A DNA stretch of 64,000 bases from Vibrio mediterranei (GTDB taxonomy: Bacteria > Pseudomonadota > Gammaproteobacteria > Enterobacterales > Vibrionaceae), in NCBI RefSeq assembly GCF_900088415.1, contig NZ_FLLQ01000001.1, positions 1,178,001 to 1,242,000 of the forward strand. Direction: 5' to 3'. Each line of letters begins with the position of its first letter. Within the stretch, counting starts at the first letter, position 1. Positions 34,953-44,758 of this stretch are shown here, in pieces. The notes below the pieces were generated by a model. It saw nothing but the letters and a program-made list of their open reading frames with translations, did not search any database and had not been told where the DNA came from. The translations under genes were made by a program, and so were the position numbers.

Positions 34953-35813
34953 TTATTTCTCAATAACCGATGCAAATTCTTCAGCAAAAGCACGGAAGGT
35001 TCTTGGCTTTTTGCCGGTAACTTGCTCGAAGGTAGTTGTAACTTCTGCGTAATGACCCTCACCAAACCACGCCATTATCTCCGCAAGTCTTTCAGCACTC
35101 CAGTCATCCATCCCCGCCTCTTTCATTGCCGCTTCTGCTGCTTCTTGTGGTACAGCAACGTAGTCAATTTGCTTTCCAGATACTTGCGTTAATATCTCTG
35201 CTTGCTCGGCAAACGTTAAGGCCTCAGGACCGGAAATAAGATAAGTCTGATTCTCATGTCCAGGTTGAGTTAATGCCGCAACCACAACAGCCGCCACATC
35301 ACGAATATCAATCACACTCTGTTTTGCTTGCGCAATCGGTAAGAAAAATTGTCCCATTGCGTTGATCGTCCCAAGACTGCCATATAGGTTTTGGAAAAAG
35401 GAGTTAGGTTGCACGATGGTATAGGCAATGCCCGATGCCTTTACAATATCGTCTGTTACAACATGCGTGCGAATAATTTCTGACCCCGCGTCAGCTTTTG
35501 CTCCCATACCAGATAGTTTTACAATAAGCTCAACACCTGCTGCCTTGGCTGCCGCAACCGTATTTTTCATCCACTGCTGATTGTTTGGATGGGCTGGCAT
35601 TGCTACATAGATCTTTTTGATGCCTTTCATTGCCTCAGTCATGGTATCGACATCGTCGTAGTTGCTCACGCGAACTTGATCTGGGTTGAGATCTAACTTG
35701 GTAGCAGCGTCGAGATTTCGTGCCATAACACCAAAGCTTGCACCAACCTGTTTAAGTTGACGAACCACTTCTGAACCTGTGTTACCTGTTGCGCCTAGTA
35801 CTAGAATTTCCAT
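34953..35813 (-). CDS. NmrA-like NAD(P)-binding reductase (SDR atypical)
   Basis: 286 residues. Rossmann start MEILVLGATGNTGSEVVRQL (GxxGxxG), then KIYVAMPAHPNNQQWMKNTV, AGVELIVKLSGMGAKAD, YTIVQPNSFFQN. NmrA/HSCARG or QorB-like family, NADPH-dependent or redox-sensing; substrate unknown. Divergent from a LysR-type gene, which is its likely regulator. Confidence 0.85.
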   Translation of the reverse strand: MEILVLGATGNTGSEVVRQLKQVGASFGVMARNLDAATKLDLNPDQVRVSNYDDVDTMTEAMKGIKKIYVAMPAHPNNQQWMKNTVAAAKAAGVELIVKLSGMGAKADAGSEIIRTHVVTDDIVKASGIAYTIVQPNSFFQNLYGSLGTINAMGQFFLPIAQAKQSVIDIRDVAAVVVAALTQPGHENQTYLISGPEALTFAEQAEILTQVSGKQIDYVAVPQEAAEAAMKEAGMDDWSAERLAEIMAWFGEGHYAEVTTTFEQVTGKKPRTFRAFAEEFASVIEK

Positions 35814-35975
35814 CGTGACCCCCTTAATCGTCTTATCTATTGAACCTTATAGTGCAGCATAGTTTGAGAGTGCCGCGTCGGTATGTCGTAACTATAGCCA
35901 ATACCAAAAACATTGATTAGAAGGTTAAAATGAACTTTACTATCCCATATATGGGATGAATAGATAATCAATACA

Positions 35976-36890
35976 ATGAAAGAACTCTCGGCTTTACCGT
36001 TGTTTGCCAAAGTTGTAGAACTCAGTAGCTTCGCTGAAGCAGCACGACAGCTCAATGTGCCCACTACAACAGTCAGCCGCAAAATACAGCAACTTGAACA
36101 TGATCTTGGTGGCAAGCTGTTGAATCGTTCCACCCGCTCCCTGTCTTTGACCGAATTGGGTATTCAAGTTCTTCCAAAAGCTCAGCTTATCGCCGACACG
36201 GTCGCCGAACTATATAGCGATGCAGAAGACATGGCCAATCAGCCTATTGGTACATTGACCATCACCGCACCGAAAGCTCTGAGCCAAGATTTACTTGCTC
36301 CTATGTTTGCTGAGTTCAGAGCGCTATATCCAACCATTCGCATCAACTTGGCATCATCAAATCGTTATCAAGACCTTACCAAGCAAAGTATCGACTTCGC
36401 TTTTCGGCTTGGTCCATTGCATGATTCCAGTCTCGTGGCGTTAACTTTGTCTCCTGTGAAATACGTATTAGCCGCTTCAACGCAATACATAGATAAATAT
36501 GGAGAACCCAAACACCCGTTAGAGCTATATCAAAAACCGTGTATTAAGAATCACGTCGAAGGCTATTTTCTCCCTTGGCGTTTTGCTCGCAATAGCGAAG
36601 AAATAGAAATCACCCACAACTCAGAGTTGATATCCGATGACTTCAACGTCACAAAAGAACTCGCCCTTCACCATGCTGGGATCTGTTACTTACCCTACTC
36701 GCTGCTGCGCCAAGAGATCCAATGCGGTGCTATAAAAACACTTCTTGAACCTTGGGTTCCACAAGATCGAACCATGTTGTTGGTGTACCCAGACAAGCGT
36801 CATTTGCCACTTAAGTCTCAGCTTTTTATTGAATTTATACGTAACAAGCGCAGCGAATTTAGTAAAAAGTTGGCGGGGACAACAGATTAG
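35976..36890 (+). CDS. LysR-family transcriptional regulator
   Basis: 304 residues. Winged helix-turn-helix at residues 5-65 (LPLFAKVVELSSFAEAARQL, VPTTTVSRKIQQLEHDLGGK, LNRSTRSLSLTELG) and a LysR substrate-binding domain (TITAPKALSQDLLAPMFAEF, IDFAFRLGPLHDSSLVALTL). Of the CrgA/DsdC-like subgroup often controlling a divergent oxidoreductase; here the NmrA-like reductase 162 bp away. Confidence 0.9.
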   Translation: MKELSALPLFAKVVELSSFAEAARQLNVPTTTVSRKIQQLEHDLGGKLLNRSTRSLSLTELGIQVLPKAQLIADTVAELYSDAEDMANQPIGTLTITAPKALSQDLLAPMFAEFRALYPTIRINLASSNRYQDLTKQSIDFAFRLGPLHDSSLVALTLSPVKYVLAASTQYIDKYGEPKHPLELYQKPCIKNHVEGYFLPWRFARNSEEIEITHNSELISDDFNVTKELALHHAGICYLPYSLLRQEIQCGAIKTLLEPWVPQDRTMLLVYPDKRHLPLKSQLFIEFIRNKRSEFSKKLAGTTD

Positions 36891-36989
36891 AAATTCAGTT
36901 GCGAAAAACTCGTGACTTCATGATCTCATCACCTATTTTGCTGGAAACATTTGCTATATGATTAAAAGATACAACACAGGTGATATTAT

Positions 36990-37754
36990 ATGACAAATAT
37001 TTTTCAGCAAGCTGCCTCTGAGCTGCTAAGCCGCCGTGTAGCGGGAACCAAAGCACCACGACTGAATGAACTGCAACGTCCAAATACCTTGGATGACGCA
37101 CTACAAATCCAATCTTCAATGATCGATATGCATAGCGATGAAGTTGGAGGATGGAAGTGTCTCCTGCCTCTATCCGATGACCAATTTATCGTTGCACCAA
37201 TTTTCTCTAATAGCGTGCAAAAAGGAGAAATCTGTGAGCTCTTTGCCGACAATAATACCGCTCGGATAGAGCCTGAGATCGCATTCCTCCTGTCAAAATC
37301 GTTACCCGCAAAACCTGATGGCTATAGTGAAGAACAGATCAATGATGCCATTGGCTCTTGCCATATGGCATTGGAACTTATGCAATCTCGCTATGCCGAT
37401 GATAGTGGCGCTGAGTTTTATGAGAAATTAGCGGACTGTTTGGTTAACCAAGGATTGTTCATTGGGCCAGAAATTGCTCGTGAACAAGCTTTTGATGCTA
37501 GTACCATCCAAATCACCGTATCTCAAGATAACAATGTGCAGACGTTCGCCGGAAAACATCCAAACAAGCTAGCACAGACTCCGATCTACTGGCTCATTAA
37601 TGCAATGACTCGTCGTGGTATTGAGTTTAAAGCGGGTGAAGCAATTATTACTGGATCCTACTGTGGCATTATTGAAGTAGATTTTGATAAGCCTACGACA
37701 ATTGACTATGAAGGGTTAGGTATGTATCAAGTTGCCTTTAAAGAGAAAAACTAA
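36990..37754 (+). CDS. 2-keto-4-pentenoate hydratase-like (FAH superfamily) protein
   Basis: 254 residues. MhpD-type hydratase fold: ARIEPEIAFLLSKSLPAKPD carries the metal-binding Glu residues, SCHMALELMQSRY, GLFIGPE, and ITGSYCGIIEVDF near the end (usual form TGS(l/y)xGxxxv). Family members hydrate 2-hydroxypenta-2,4-dienoate in aromatic meta-cleavage or act as decarboxylases. No other aromatic pathway genes are present, so the physiological substrate is unknown. Stand-alone gene downstream of LysR. Confidence 0.82.
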   Translation: MTNIFQQAASELLSRRVAGTKAPRLNELQRPNTLDDALQIQSSMIDMHSDEVGGWKCLLPLSDDQFIVAPIFSNSVQKGEICELFADNNTARIEPEIAFLLSKSLPAKPDGYSEEQINDAIGSCHMALELMQSRYADDSGAEFYEKLADCLVNQGLFIGPEIAREQAFDASTIQITVSQDNNVQTFAGKHPNKLAQTPIYWLINAMTRRGIEFKAGEAIITGSYCGIIEVDFDKPTTIDYEGLGMYQVAFKEKN

Positions 37755-37963
37755 CACATCAACCAAGTGGCTATCTTGATAACCGATTCAAGGTAGTCTC
37801 TGCCAATCTGTCACTCTTTAATAAGCTTCTTGGATAAGAGCAGAAGCGCTATCTACTTTCCTGTAGCACATTCTTTCCAATTTAATATACAACCAACATA
37901 ATAATGAGCTACGTTTAACAAACTAAATTCCCGTCTCTCATTTACAAGTACAGCGAGGTTGCT

Positions 37964-38422
37964 ATGGGCAAACAGAGAAATTGGAAACGTGAGCATCAGG
38001 AAATGCGTCAATTTAGATCAGAAGCTAGGCAGTACTTGTATCAATGCAAAGGCGAATACTTAGGCAAGATGATGGCGTTTGCGTATGACGGTAAGCAAGC
38101 AGTATTCGAAGCAAGTGGTTATATTCCCGGCAAGAATTATCAAGAATATGCACGTGAGTTTGCCGCTGAAGCTCCTTGGAGAAGTTTAATTCGAAAAAAC
38201 CTAACCCGACAATTTTGTGACTGTGCTGAAGCCCATGTTTGGTTTGAAATAGTAGCCAGAGGTAAAAACCCAAAGAACTACATTATCGGAGCCCTGAACG
38301 AAAGAGGGAATTTTGCCTCACCTTGTCAAAACTGTGCGCTTTGGGTCGATAGCACATTTAAAGCCGTGTACCGAACTACGCCAGCCTATGAGGGTAGAAC
38401 GAAACAGGTTCCTGGGGCATAA
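37964..38422 (+). CDS. Uncharacterised protein with cytidine-deaminase-like zinc motif
   Basis: 152 residues with a GAGG ribosome site. I do not recognise a named family. Residues about 85-128 show the deaminase-superfamily signature: CDCAEAHVW (C-A-E, zinc ligand plus catalytic Glu) followed about 30 residues later by SPCQNCALWV (P-C-x2-C, two more zinc ligands). The N-terminus is Arg/Lys-rich (MGKQRNWKREHQEMRQFRSE). There is no signal peptide, no toxin-delivery leader and no obvious immunity neighbour. The order C-A-E/P-C-x2-C with an aromatic after it recalls bacterial deaminases of toxin-like clades (for example YwqJ-like), as well as nucleotide deaminases. Activity is inferred from motif only. 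Convergent with lipB, with a terminator between. Confidence 0.65.
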   Translation: MGKQRNWKREHQEMRQFRSEARQYLYQCKGEYLGKMMAFAYDGKQAVFEASGYIPGKNYQEYAREFAAEAPWRSLIRKNLTRQFCDCAEAHVWFEIVARGKNPKNYIIGALNERGNFASPCQNCALWVDSTFKAVYRTTPAYEGRTKQVPGA

Positions 38423-38446
38423 CCATCAAAAAATTGCTTTTGAGTT

Positions 38447-38472
38447 TTGGTGCTTTAAGAGAAAAGCACCAA
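38447..38472. terminator. Bidirectional terminator between deaminase-like gene and lipB
   Basis: ttggtgcttt (38447-38456) and aaagcaccaa (38463-38472), perfect 10-bp arms with a 6-nt loop, T/A-rich flanks, between convergent genes. Confidence 0.75.
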
Positions 38473-38496
38473 TATTTCATTTAATTTATTGTTCAA

Positions 38497-39351
38497 CTAT
38501 TCACCCTGCCCATCATGAATCCGCTCTAACGCCTCAATCCTTCGCCACTGATTCTTATCAAACAGCGGTTCTCTAAGGTCGTTAATAGCCTGAGCTTTTT
38601 CTGCATCATTAAATGATGCGTTATTCAATATGTCGGCTCTCGCCACTAGATAAGAGTCGAACTGCTGGTCAAAATCAGCACGTTTTTGGTCCAGCGTCAT
38701 TAACCTTTCTGCGGCTTCACTACCCACCAGTGCCTCTCGAGCGATGTACTGACTTTGCGTATCCATAGCATTGGTATCATTGAGAGCCGTCAACACTGTG
38801 GCATTACGAAAGCTGTTTTGCAGCTCTGGTGACAGTTGGTTGAGTTCATTCTCCCAACGCTGTTGATACTCCTCTGGGGTTTGTGCCGACTCTTTAATGG
38901 CTTTTTTAGTCAGGGCGAGTTCACGCAGTAGATTCTCTTCACCAAACAAACGCTCTTGTTCATCCGCAGTGAAAAATTCACTTTGCATTAGTAAGATTTG
39001 CTGGTGCAGGTCTTGAAAATTTGTAGCTTCGTCACCGTTTCGTTTGAGCGCAGCTAGTGCAGCTTTGTATCGCATATATTTTTCGAACAACTCTGGCTCA
39101 AGCTGTTCAGAGCCATCCCGTTGCTGACTGTAGTGTTCAAACCGCTGCTCTATCGTATCGGTGTCGTTGTCGACAAGCCCCGAGATAAAATACTCGAAGG
39201 TATCACGCTCTGATGCGTTGTCGATTTGAGTATCAAGCTGAGAGCTCACTTTGAGCGAGTCATGATCATCCGCGTCGAACACAGAGAACAATCCTGCTGC
39301 TATCACCACCAATAAGGCCATCACTGCTGTTGTTTTGGAGAACCTGTTCAT
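38497..39351 (-). CDS. lipB: Lipase foldase (lipase-specific chaperone, LipB/Lif)
   Basis: 284 residues: a single N-terminal membrane anchor (residues about 8-24), a variable linker, then a long helical domain. The family motif RxxFDYFLSxxGE appears as RDTFEYFISGL near residue 50. Foldases stay in the inner membrane facing the periplasm and fold the cognate lipase before type II secretion. It lies 3 bp after lipA, with AAGGA inside the lipA end, the classic lipase/foldase operon. Confidence 0.92.
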   Translation of the reverse strand: MNRFSKTTAVMALLVVIAAGLFSVFDADDHDSLKVSSQLDTQIDNASERDTFEYFISGLVDNDTDTIEQRFEHYSQQRDGSEQLEPELFEKYMRYKAALAALKRNGDEATNFQDLHQQILLMQSEFFTADEQERLFGEENLLRELALTKKAIKESAQTPEEYQQRWENELNQLSPELQNSFRNATVLTALNDTNAMDTQSQYIAREALVGSEAAERLMTLDQKRADFDQQFDSYLVARADILNNASFNDAEKAQAINDLREPLFDKNQWRRIEALERIHDGQGE

Positions 39352-39354
39352 GGC

Positions 39355-40287
39355 CTAAAGTCCTTGTTGCTGCAGACGGTTAGCATGCTGTCGATACAAG
39401 GTCTTAGGATCCGTTTCAAACAGATGGTGGATACCGAGTAGACCATTGATTTCATCTAGGTGGTTCATCTTGTAATCATCACGGATGACTCGACCTAAAT
39501 GAGTACTGCACCTTCCTACTAATCCATCATTAGGTTCATCAAACGTTAAACCTAGGATAAACATTGCGGGATCAGCCGGGTCTAGCACATTAGTGTAAGT
39601 CGAAGTCCCTGTCCATGAGTAGTAGTACACACCGTTTGTAGCTTGCCATTCACCATCACCACAAGACGACTTTGGCACGCCTTCTGGATAATGCTCATTA
39701 AAGGCCAGCGACCCTTCTGTGGTGAGCGCCTGCAATGAGCTCAAACCATCTTGTGGTAAGTCACTACCTCCAGATAACACACCAATGATCGTCGTAAGTG
39801 CACTAGCCAGTTCAACAGCGATTGCCTCAGACACTGAGTCTTCCGGTACGGTATTTCGCACTATATCCGCAACTTTCGACCCTTTATTCACGCCTCCAAT
39901 ACTGGTGACTGACGCGACCATTTGCGGTGCAACTGATGCAACATATCTCGCCGTTGGCGCGCCATGGCTATGACCTATTAGATTTACTTTGTCGGCACCC
40001 GTGATCGCCAAGACATTTTCCACTTGTGCTAGAAGCTGTTCACCCCGTACTTCCGAACTGTTGGTCGCCGAGATTTGGGCAACATAAACCTTTGCTCCGC
40101 TTTTGCTCAATGCTTGAGGGATACCATAGAAATAATCGAACCCTGCTAGTGAATCAAAACCAAATAAGCCATGAACTAGCACAATTGGGTATTTGGTTTC
40201 GGTATACCCTTTGCTCGACCAAAAACTTATCGCCTGTGCATTCCATGCGATTACGCTACATAAAATGAATGTGAAGAACGCTTTCAT
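39355..40287 (-). CDS. lipA: Secreted triacylglycerol lipase (family I lactonizing lipase)
   Basis: 310 residues with a signal peptide (KAFFTFILCSVIAWNAQA). Alpha/beta hydrolase: oxyanion region YPIVLVHGLFGFDSLAG, nucleophile Ser107 in GHSHG, Asp254 in NDGLVGRCSTHLG, and His276 in MNHLDEINGL. Two Cys (CGDG and VGRC) fit the single disulfide of Pseudomonas/Vibrio lipases. Needs LipB for folding and type II secretion for export. Very strong ribosome site AAGGAGGTG. Confidence 0.95.
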   Translation of the reverse strand: MKAFFTFILCSVIAWNAQAISFWSSKGYTETKYPIVLVHGLFGFDSLAGFDYFYGIPQALSKSGAKVYVAQISATNSSEVRGEQLLAQVENVLAITGADKVNLIGHSHGAPTARYVASVAPQMVASVTSIGGVNKGSKVADIVRNTVPEDSVSEAIAVELASALTTIIGVLSGGSDLPQDGLSSLQALTTEGSLAFNEHYPEGVPKSSCGDGEWQATNGVYYYSWTGTSTYTNVLDPADPAMFILGLTFDEPNDGLVGRCSTHLGRVIRDDYKMNHLDEINGLLGIHHLFETDPKTLYRQHANRLQQQGL

Positions 40288-40597
40288 TTAACACCTCCTT
40301 GTCAGACCTCCGATGAGTGATTGAGCGTAGATTGCACAACTCTAGCCCGCCAAGATAATGTTACAAAATTGTGAAGTTATGCCGAAAAATATGCTGTAGA
40401 TACACCAAAATCGACACCTAAGATGACAAGAATTGGAAGAATAGCGTGGTTTATTCTAGCAAACCAAACCAATCTTGAACGAAGTTCACAATTAAATAAC
40501 AAAATTAGCAAGTTTTATTTGCTTAATTCAAATTTAACGCTTGAGTAACATTTATCAATCAGAATCATTACTCTAACTCAAACCATGGATAAGTAAG
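40288..40597. other. Divergent promoter region lipA / sphingomyelinase
   Basis: 310 bp, AT-rich, no gene. A short inverted repeat TGAAC-gaa-GTTCA lies at 40476-40488. Both secreted-lipase operons start here, so shared control is possible. No other structure recognised. Confidence 0.5.
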
Positions 40598-41926
40598 ATG
40601 AAGTTTTCACAGTGGAATCTTTTACTCAGTGGCTTAATCGCCTTGCCAGCCTTGGCAGACACTGATGTGTACCTAACCAATAACTCAGATCAGCCGCTAA
40701 CAATCCAGATCAGTCATGAAGGCACTGATTTACTGAAAGAGGGAGAGGAATGGCAGCAACATGTTCAAGTTCTAGCCCCTTGGGAAACAAAGTCGATACT
40801 GAGCTTTAATCGTTGGGAAGGCGTGAAATCGAATCAGACTTATCGCTTCGAAACCATAGTCTCGAATCCTCACGGTGAAAGCGTATCACTTAATCAAGTG
40901 ATGGAGGGTCACTGGTACAATTCAACCATAGAGTATGGAATGTCCGCTGCCGACGTCGACTTAACCTTAAAAGATGATCGAAATATTCATCGCCAAAACA
41001 CAAACTCATTTGGCAGTCTCAATACAGAATTGGCGTTCAAATCAGCAAAGACCGCACGCTACGATGACTTGTACTACACCATTACCCCTGCTCATGTTGA
41101 TGAAGAGGTCGATAACGACGAACAGAACTTAAAGCTAATGACCTATAACATCTGGGCACTTCCCGCTATCGCCTCTCATATTGGAGACCGATATGAGCTA
41201 ATTCCAGAATATGTGAAGGGTTATGACGTACTTGCTCTACAAGAAGTGTTTGCTAGTGGACGCGACGCATTCTTAAGAGAGCTTGCCAAAGAATACCCTT
41301 ATCAAACGAAAATGTTGGATAAGGAAGGGATCAATATTTACGACGGGGGCGTCATCATTGTTAGTCGCTACCCCATCGTTAATGAAGCTCAGTACGTATT
41401 TCCAGATTGCTCCGGAACCGATTGTTTTGCCGATAAAGGAGTAAACTACGCAGAAATCATTAAAGGTGGTCAGGCTTATCATGTATTTGCAACACATACC
41501 GCATCATTTGATACCGACACCGCTCGTGATTATCGTCAGCGCCAGTTCAAACAAATACGTGCATTAGCCCAATCTCTCGATATCCCAGCAAATGAAACGG
41601 TAATCTACAGTGGTGACTTTAATGTCAATAAACTCAAGTTCCCAGATGATTATCAACAAATGATGACAAACCTAAACGTGTCTGAACCGCAATATTCTGG
41701 CTATACCGCATCAACATTCGACCCTCGGATCAATGATTTCGCCGGTGGGGCACTGTCAGGTGGTGCTAATGTTGAATATCTCGATTACGTCATGGTCAGC
41801 AATGAATATGGTACAAAATCGTATAACGACAACCGAGTTGATGTGCCTCGCATAACGGATGAGAGTCTATGGAAACACTATAATCTCTCGGATCACTTTC
41901 CCGTTACGGCTGTTATAAAGCCATGA
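40598..41926 (+). CDS. Secreted sphingomyelinase C / phospholipase (EEP superfamily)
   Basis: 442 residues. Signal peptide (KFSQWNLLLSGLIALPALA), a beta-rich N-terminal domain of about 130 residues, then a DNase I-like endonuclease/exonuclease/phosphatase domain: LKLMTYNIWALP, DVLALQEVFASG (metal-binding Glu), VIIVSRYPIV, HVFATHTASFD, IYSGDFNVN and the C-terminal NLSDHFPVTAVI with the catalytic His. Neutral sphingomyelinases of this family are membrane-damaging haemolysins in marine and spore-forming bacteria. The N-terminal domain may bind membranes. Overlaps the next gene by 4 bp. Confidence 0.9.
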   Translation: MKFSQWNLLLSGLIALPALADTDVYLTNNSDQPLTIQISHEGTDLLKEGEEWQQHVQVLAPWETKSILSFNRWEGVKSNQTYRFETIVSNPHGESVSLNQVMEGHWYNSTIEYGMSAADVDLTLKDDRNIHRQNTNSFGSLNTELAFKSAKTARYDDLYYTITPAHVDEEVDNDEQNLKLMTYNIWALPAIASHIGDRYELIPEYVKGYDVLALQEVFASGRDAFLRELAKEYPYQTKMLDKEGINIYDGGVIIVSRYPIVNEAQYVFPDCSGTDCFADKGVNYAEIIKGGQAYHVFATHTASFDTDTARDYRQRQFKQIRALAQSLDIPANETVIYSGDFNVNKLKFPDDYQQMMTNLNVSEPQYSGYTASTFDPRINDFAGGALSGGANVEYLDYVMVSNEYGTKSYNDNRVDVPRITDESLWKHYNLSDHFPVTAVIKP

Positions 41927-42894
41927 ACAAATTCACGCTAATCATTGTGTCCGCCATCTTGGTGGGCACGGTTTGGTGGTCATTCGACAACAACCATCCA
42001 CAAGTCAAACAAGCTACGGCATCCGTTGACATTACCTCAACGATTTCAAAAACAACGACAGCCGACATTTTAGTACCTGTAGAACAAACATCGTTTACAC
42101 CATCCATAAATAAACAAGGCGAATCCGACATTCAAGCGACCGCAGCAGCTTTCAATAAGGCGAGAGGTCGCGATTTAATCTCTGACATCGAGTCGTTTTG
42201 GCGTCAATGTAACTTAGCTGAGAACTGTGATGTATTACTAGATAATCTGGCTCTATTTCTCACACCTGAACGGTTTTATCTCATTGAAAACTATCAACAA
42301 CTGAACAACCAATGGCAACAAACACTTGGCAACTTATTGTTTGATGAACAAATATCATTAGCCGCACGTATCGAACAATTAAAAGCAGAGGCGAGAAGAG
42401 TCTGGGGTCAACTGGCTGACGTCATGTTTGAAGATGAATTTGCGCTGTATGATTTTACCATTCAGAGTAAGCATTTGGAGGTGGGAGCTCCAGAGTACAT
42501 TTCGGCAGAGGATTATATTCAGAATTTTGAAGACCTGATGCAGGCATGGCAGGAAAGAGCAGAATCATTAGGACTGGTGAGCAACCAAGCGAAGTTTGAA
42601 CAAGCTGTTACTCTTGTACCTGAAAATCTCAGTGAATCAGAGCGTGAAGCTTTGATTAGCGAGCTAGAACACCATTTCCTGACCCCCCAACAGAGTGCAG
42701 AGATCGCAACTCGGCAGCAGCAGGTCACTCAACAACAAGCCGTCGTCAGTAACTACCAGAGTGAACTACAGCGCCTAGAAGCTTCCCTTGAACAACAAAG
42801 AGTGACGCAATTTTCGGGGTTATCACAGGATGAGTGGCAACACTACTATGCCCGGCAAGTTGCTGATTTTCGTCGGGCGTTTTTTTCTCAGTAA
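41923..42894 (+). CDS. Membrane-anchored helical protein, possible foldase for the sphingomyelinase
   Basis: 323 residues. One N-terminal membrane segment (KFTLIIVSAILVGTVWWSF), a Ser/Thr-rich linker to about residue 70, then a long Gln/Glu-rich helical domain with coiled-coil tendency (TRQQQVTQQQAVVSNYQSEL). This is the layout of lipase foldases such as the LipB 3 kb away, though the RxxFDYFLSxxGE motif is not preserved and overall similarity is low; it may be a divergent LifO-type protein. ATGA overlap with the sphingomyelinase means coupled synthesis. A dedicated steric chaperone for an EEP-fold enzyme would be unusual. Family assignment tentative. Confidence 0.65.
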   Translation: MNKFTLIIVSAILVGTVWWSFDNNHPQVKQATASVDITSTISKTTTADILVPVEQTSFTPSINKQGESDIQATAAAFNKARGRDLISDIESFWRQCNLAENCDVLLDNLALFLTPERFYLIENYQQLNNQWQQTLGNLLFDEQISLAARIEQLKAEARRVWGQLADVMFEDEFALYDFTIQSKHLEVGAPEYISAEDYIQNFEDLMQAWQERAESLGLVSNQAKFEQAVTLVPENLSESEREALISELEHHFLTPQQSAEIATRQQQVTQQQAVVSNYQSELQRLEASLEQQRVTQFSGLSQDEWQHYYARQVADFRRAFFSQ

Positions 42895-42905
42895 CAAAAC
42901 GAAAA

Positions 42906-42933
42906 AGCGCTGCTCTCAGTTGAGAACAGCGCT
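42906..42933 (-). terminator. Terminator downstream of ahpF
   Basis: AGCGCTGCTCTCA / TGAGAACAGCGCT stem (one mismatch) with a 2-nt loop, followed by TTTTTC on the minus strand. It lies between convergent genes and may also stop transcripts from the plus strand. Confidence 0.8.
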
Positions 42934-42954
42934 ATGAAAATAGGTTATTTAACC

Positions 42955-44547
42955 TTAAGCCGTTTCAGCTTGCTTCACAGGAGCTGGATTACGAATCAAG
43001 AAATCAAACGCTCCCAAACTAGCTTTTGCCCCTTCACCCATTGCGATGATGATTTGCTTGTATGGAACAGTGGTGACATCACCTGCCGCAAAGACTCCCT
43101 TCATGCTGGTTGCACCATGAGCGTCTACTTCAATTTCTCCGCGAGGTGACAACTCAACTTTTGTCCCTTTCAACCATTCACTATTAGGAACTAGGCCGAT
43201 TTGTACGAAGATGCCAGCAAGTTCAATATGCTTGATTTCATCCGTATTGCGATCTTTGTACTCAAGACCAGTAACACGCGTACCATCACCCAGAACTTCT
43301 GTGGTTTGTGCCATCGTGATGATGTCGATATTCGCCATGCTATTCGCTTTGTCGATAAGCACTTGGTCAGCGCGAAGTGTATCAGCAAACTCCAGAACCG
43401 TTACGTGCTCCACAATACCCGCAAGATCAATGGCTGCTTCAATACCAGAGTTACCACCACCGATAACCGCGGTACGTTTACCTTTAAATAGTGGGCCATC
43501 GCAGTGAGGGCAGTACGCCACACCTTTGTTACGATATTCTTGTTCACCCGGTACGTTCATTTCACGCCAGCGAGCACCAGTACTTGTGATCACAGAGCGA
43601 GCTTTTAGTACTGCGCCGCTTTCTAGTACTACGTGGGTGTAACCGTCATCGGTATCTTCTGAATCGATGATGTTTGCAGCACGCTGCTCAGTGATGACTT
43701 CAACGCCGTACTCTTTAACGTGCTCTTCAAGGCTTGCCACCAGCTTAGGACCTGTGGTCGCTTTCACTGAAATAAAGTTCTCTATTGCCATGGTGTCCAT
43801 CACCTGACCACCGAAACGGTCAGCAACCACACCAGTGCGGATACCTTTACGAGCTGCATAGATAGCCGCTGAAGAGCCCGCAGGGCCGCCGCCCACGACA
43901 AGAACATCAAACGGTGCTGTTTCATTTAACTGATTAGCTTTTTTCTCCGCTGCACCTGTGTCTACTTTGTTTAGGATTTCATTTAGTGACATGCGGCCTT
44001 GACCGAATAGTTCACCGTTAATGAATACACTTGGTACCGCCATGATATCGCGCTGCTTCACTTCCTCTTGGAACGCTGCACCGTCGATCATAGTGACGTT
44101 TACCAGCGGGTTAATTGCCGCCATCATGTTGAAGGCTTGAACTACCTCTGGACAGTTCTGGCATGATAGAGAGATAAAAATCTCGACATCTAGCGGTGAG
44201 CTCAGCTCTGCGATTTGCTCAATGGTTTCCGCTTCTAGCTTGATTGGGTGGCCACCTGTGTGCAGTAGCGCTAGCACAAGTGACGTAAATTCGTGACCCA
44301 TTGGCAGACCGGCAAAACCAATAGCGGTGCCCTTCTCTGGGTTAATAACGCGCATGACTGGCTTGCGAGGGCTTGCAGCGTCGTCGCGAACGACGTCAAT
44401 TTTGCTGCTAAGTGATGCTATGTCGTTAGCAAGAGATTCGATCTTGCTCGCAGTATCACTGTCATCAAGGCTGAGAACTAATTGAACTTGGGTTTTTACG
44501 TTTTCTAAATACGCTTTTAGCTGCTGCTTCATTGCTTGATCTAACAT
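42955..44547 (-). CDS. ahpF: Alkyl hydroperoxide reductase subunit F
   Basis: 530 residues from ATG 44547 ([20 protein letters not shown]); the longer frame is not needed. N-terminal tandem thioredoxin-like domain with the redox pair SLSCQNCPE, then a thioredoxin-reductase-like part: FAD motif [24 protein letters not shown] motif [11 protein letters not shown], the catalytic CPHCDGP, and [20 protein letters not shown]. AhpF uses NADH to re-reduce AhpC. It follows ahpC by 211 bp containing a large stem-loop that probably sets the AhpC:AhpF ratio. Confidence 0.96.
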   Translation of the reverse strand: MLDQAMKQQLKAYLENVKTQVQLVLSLDDSDTASKIESLANDIASLSSKIDVVRDDAASPRKPVMRVINPEKGTAIGFAGLPMGHEFTSLVLALLHTGGHPIKLEAETIEQIAELSSPLDVEIFISLSCQNCPEVVQAFNMMAAINPLVNVTMIDGAAFQEEVKQRDIMAVPSVFINGELFGQGRMSLNEILNKVDTGAAEKKANQLNETAPFDVLVVGGGPAGSSAAIYAARKGIRTGVVADRFGGQVMDTMAIENFISVKATTGPKLVASLEEHVKEYGVEVITEQRAANIIDSEDTDDGYTHVVLESGAVLKARSVITSTGARWREMNVPGEQEYRNKGVAYCPHCDGPLFKGKRTAVIGGGNSGIEAAIDLAGIVEHVTVLEFADTLRADQVLIDKANSMANIDIITMAQTTEVLGDGTRVTGLEYKDRNTDEIKHIELAGIFVQIGLVPNSEWLKGTKVELSPRGEIEVDAHGATSMKGVFAAGDVTTVPYKQIIIAMGEGAKASLGAFDFLIRNPAPVKQAETA

Positions 44548-44656
44548 ACTGATACCTATTCTATAAGACTGCTTAACATCAGAAGGAATTAAAAAGGGAA
44601 AAATAAAAGGGGACCCTTTTGATGTTTGGTTATTCACTAAAATGATGGTTTAAGGG

Positions 44657-44717
44657 TGCACGCCCCCACTTTTACCTGCCAATGGTAGAAGCAATAAAAG
44701 TGACGACGGGGCGTGCA
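44657..44717 (-). terminator. Long stem-loop between ahpC1 and ahpF
   Basis: tgcacgcccc (44657-44666) and ggggcgtgca (44708-44717) form the base of a stem whose inner part pairs cacttttat-like and ataaaagtg-like sequence. No strong U-run; likely a processing or partial-termination site that keeps ahpC mRNA above ahpF. Confidence 0.6.
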
Positions 44718-44758
44718 ACACGGACTCGATATTCCGCTTAAGCTAGAGTGTGATTAGC

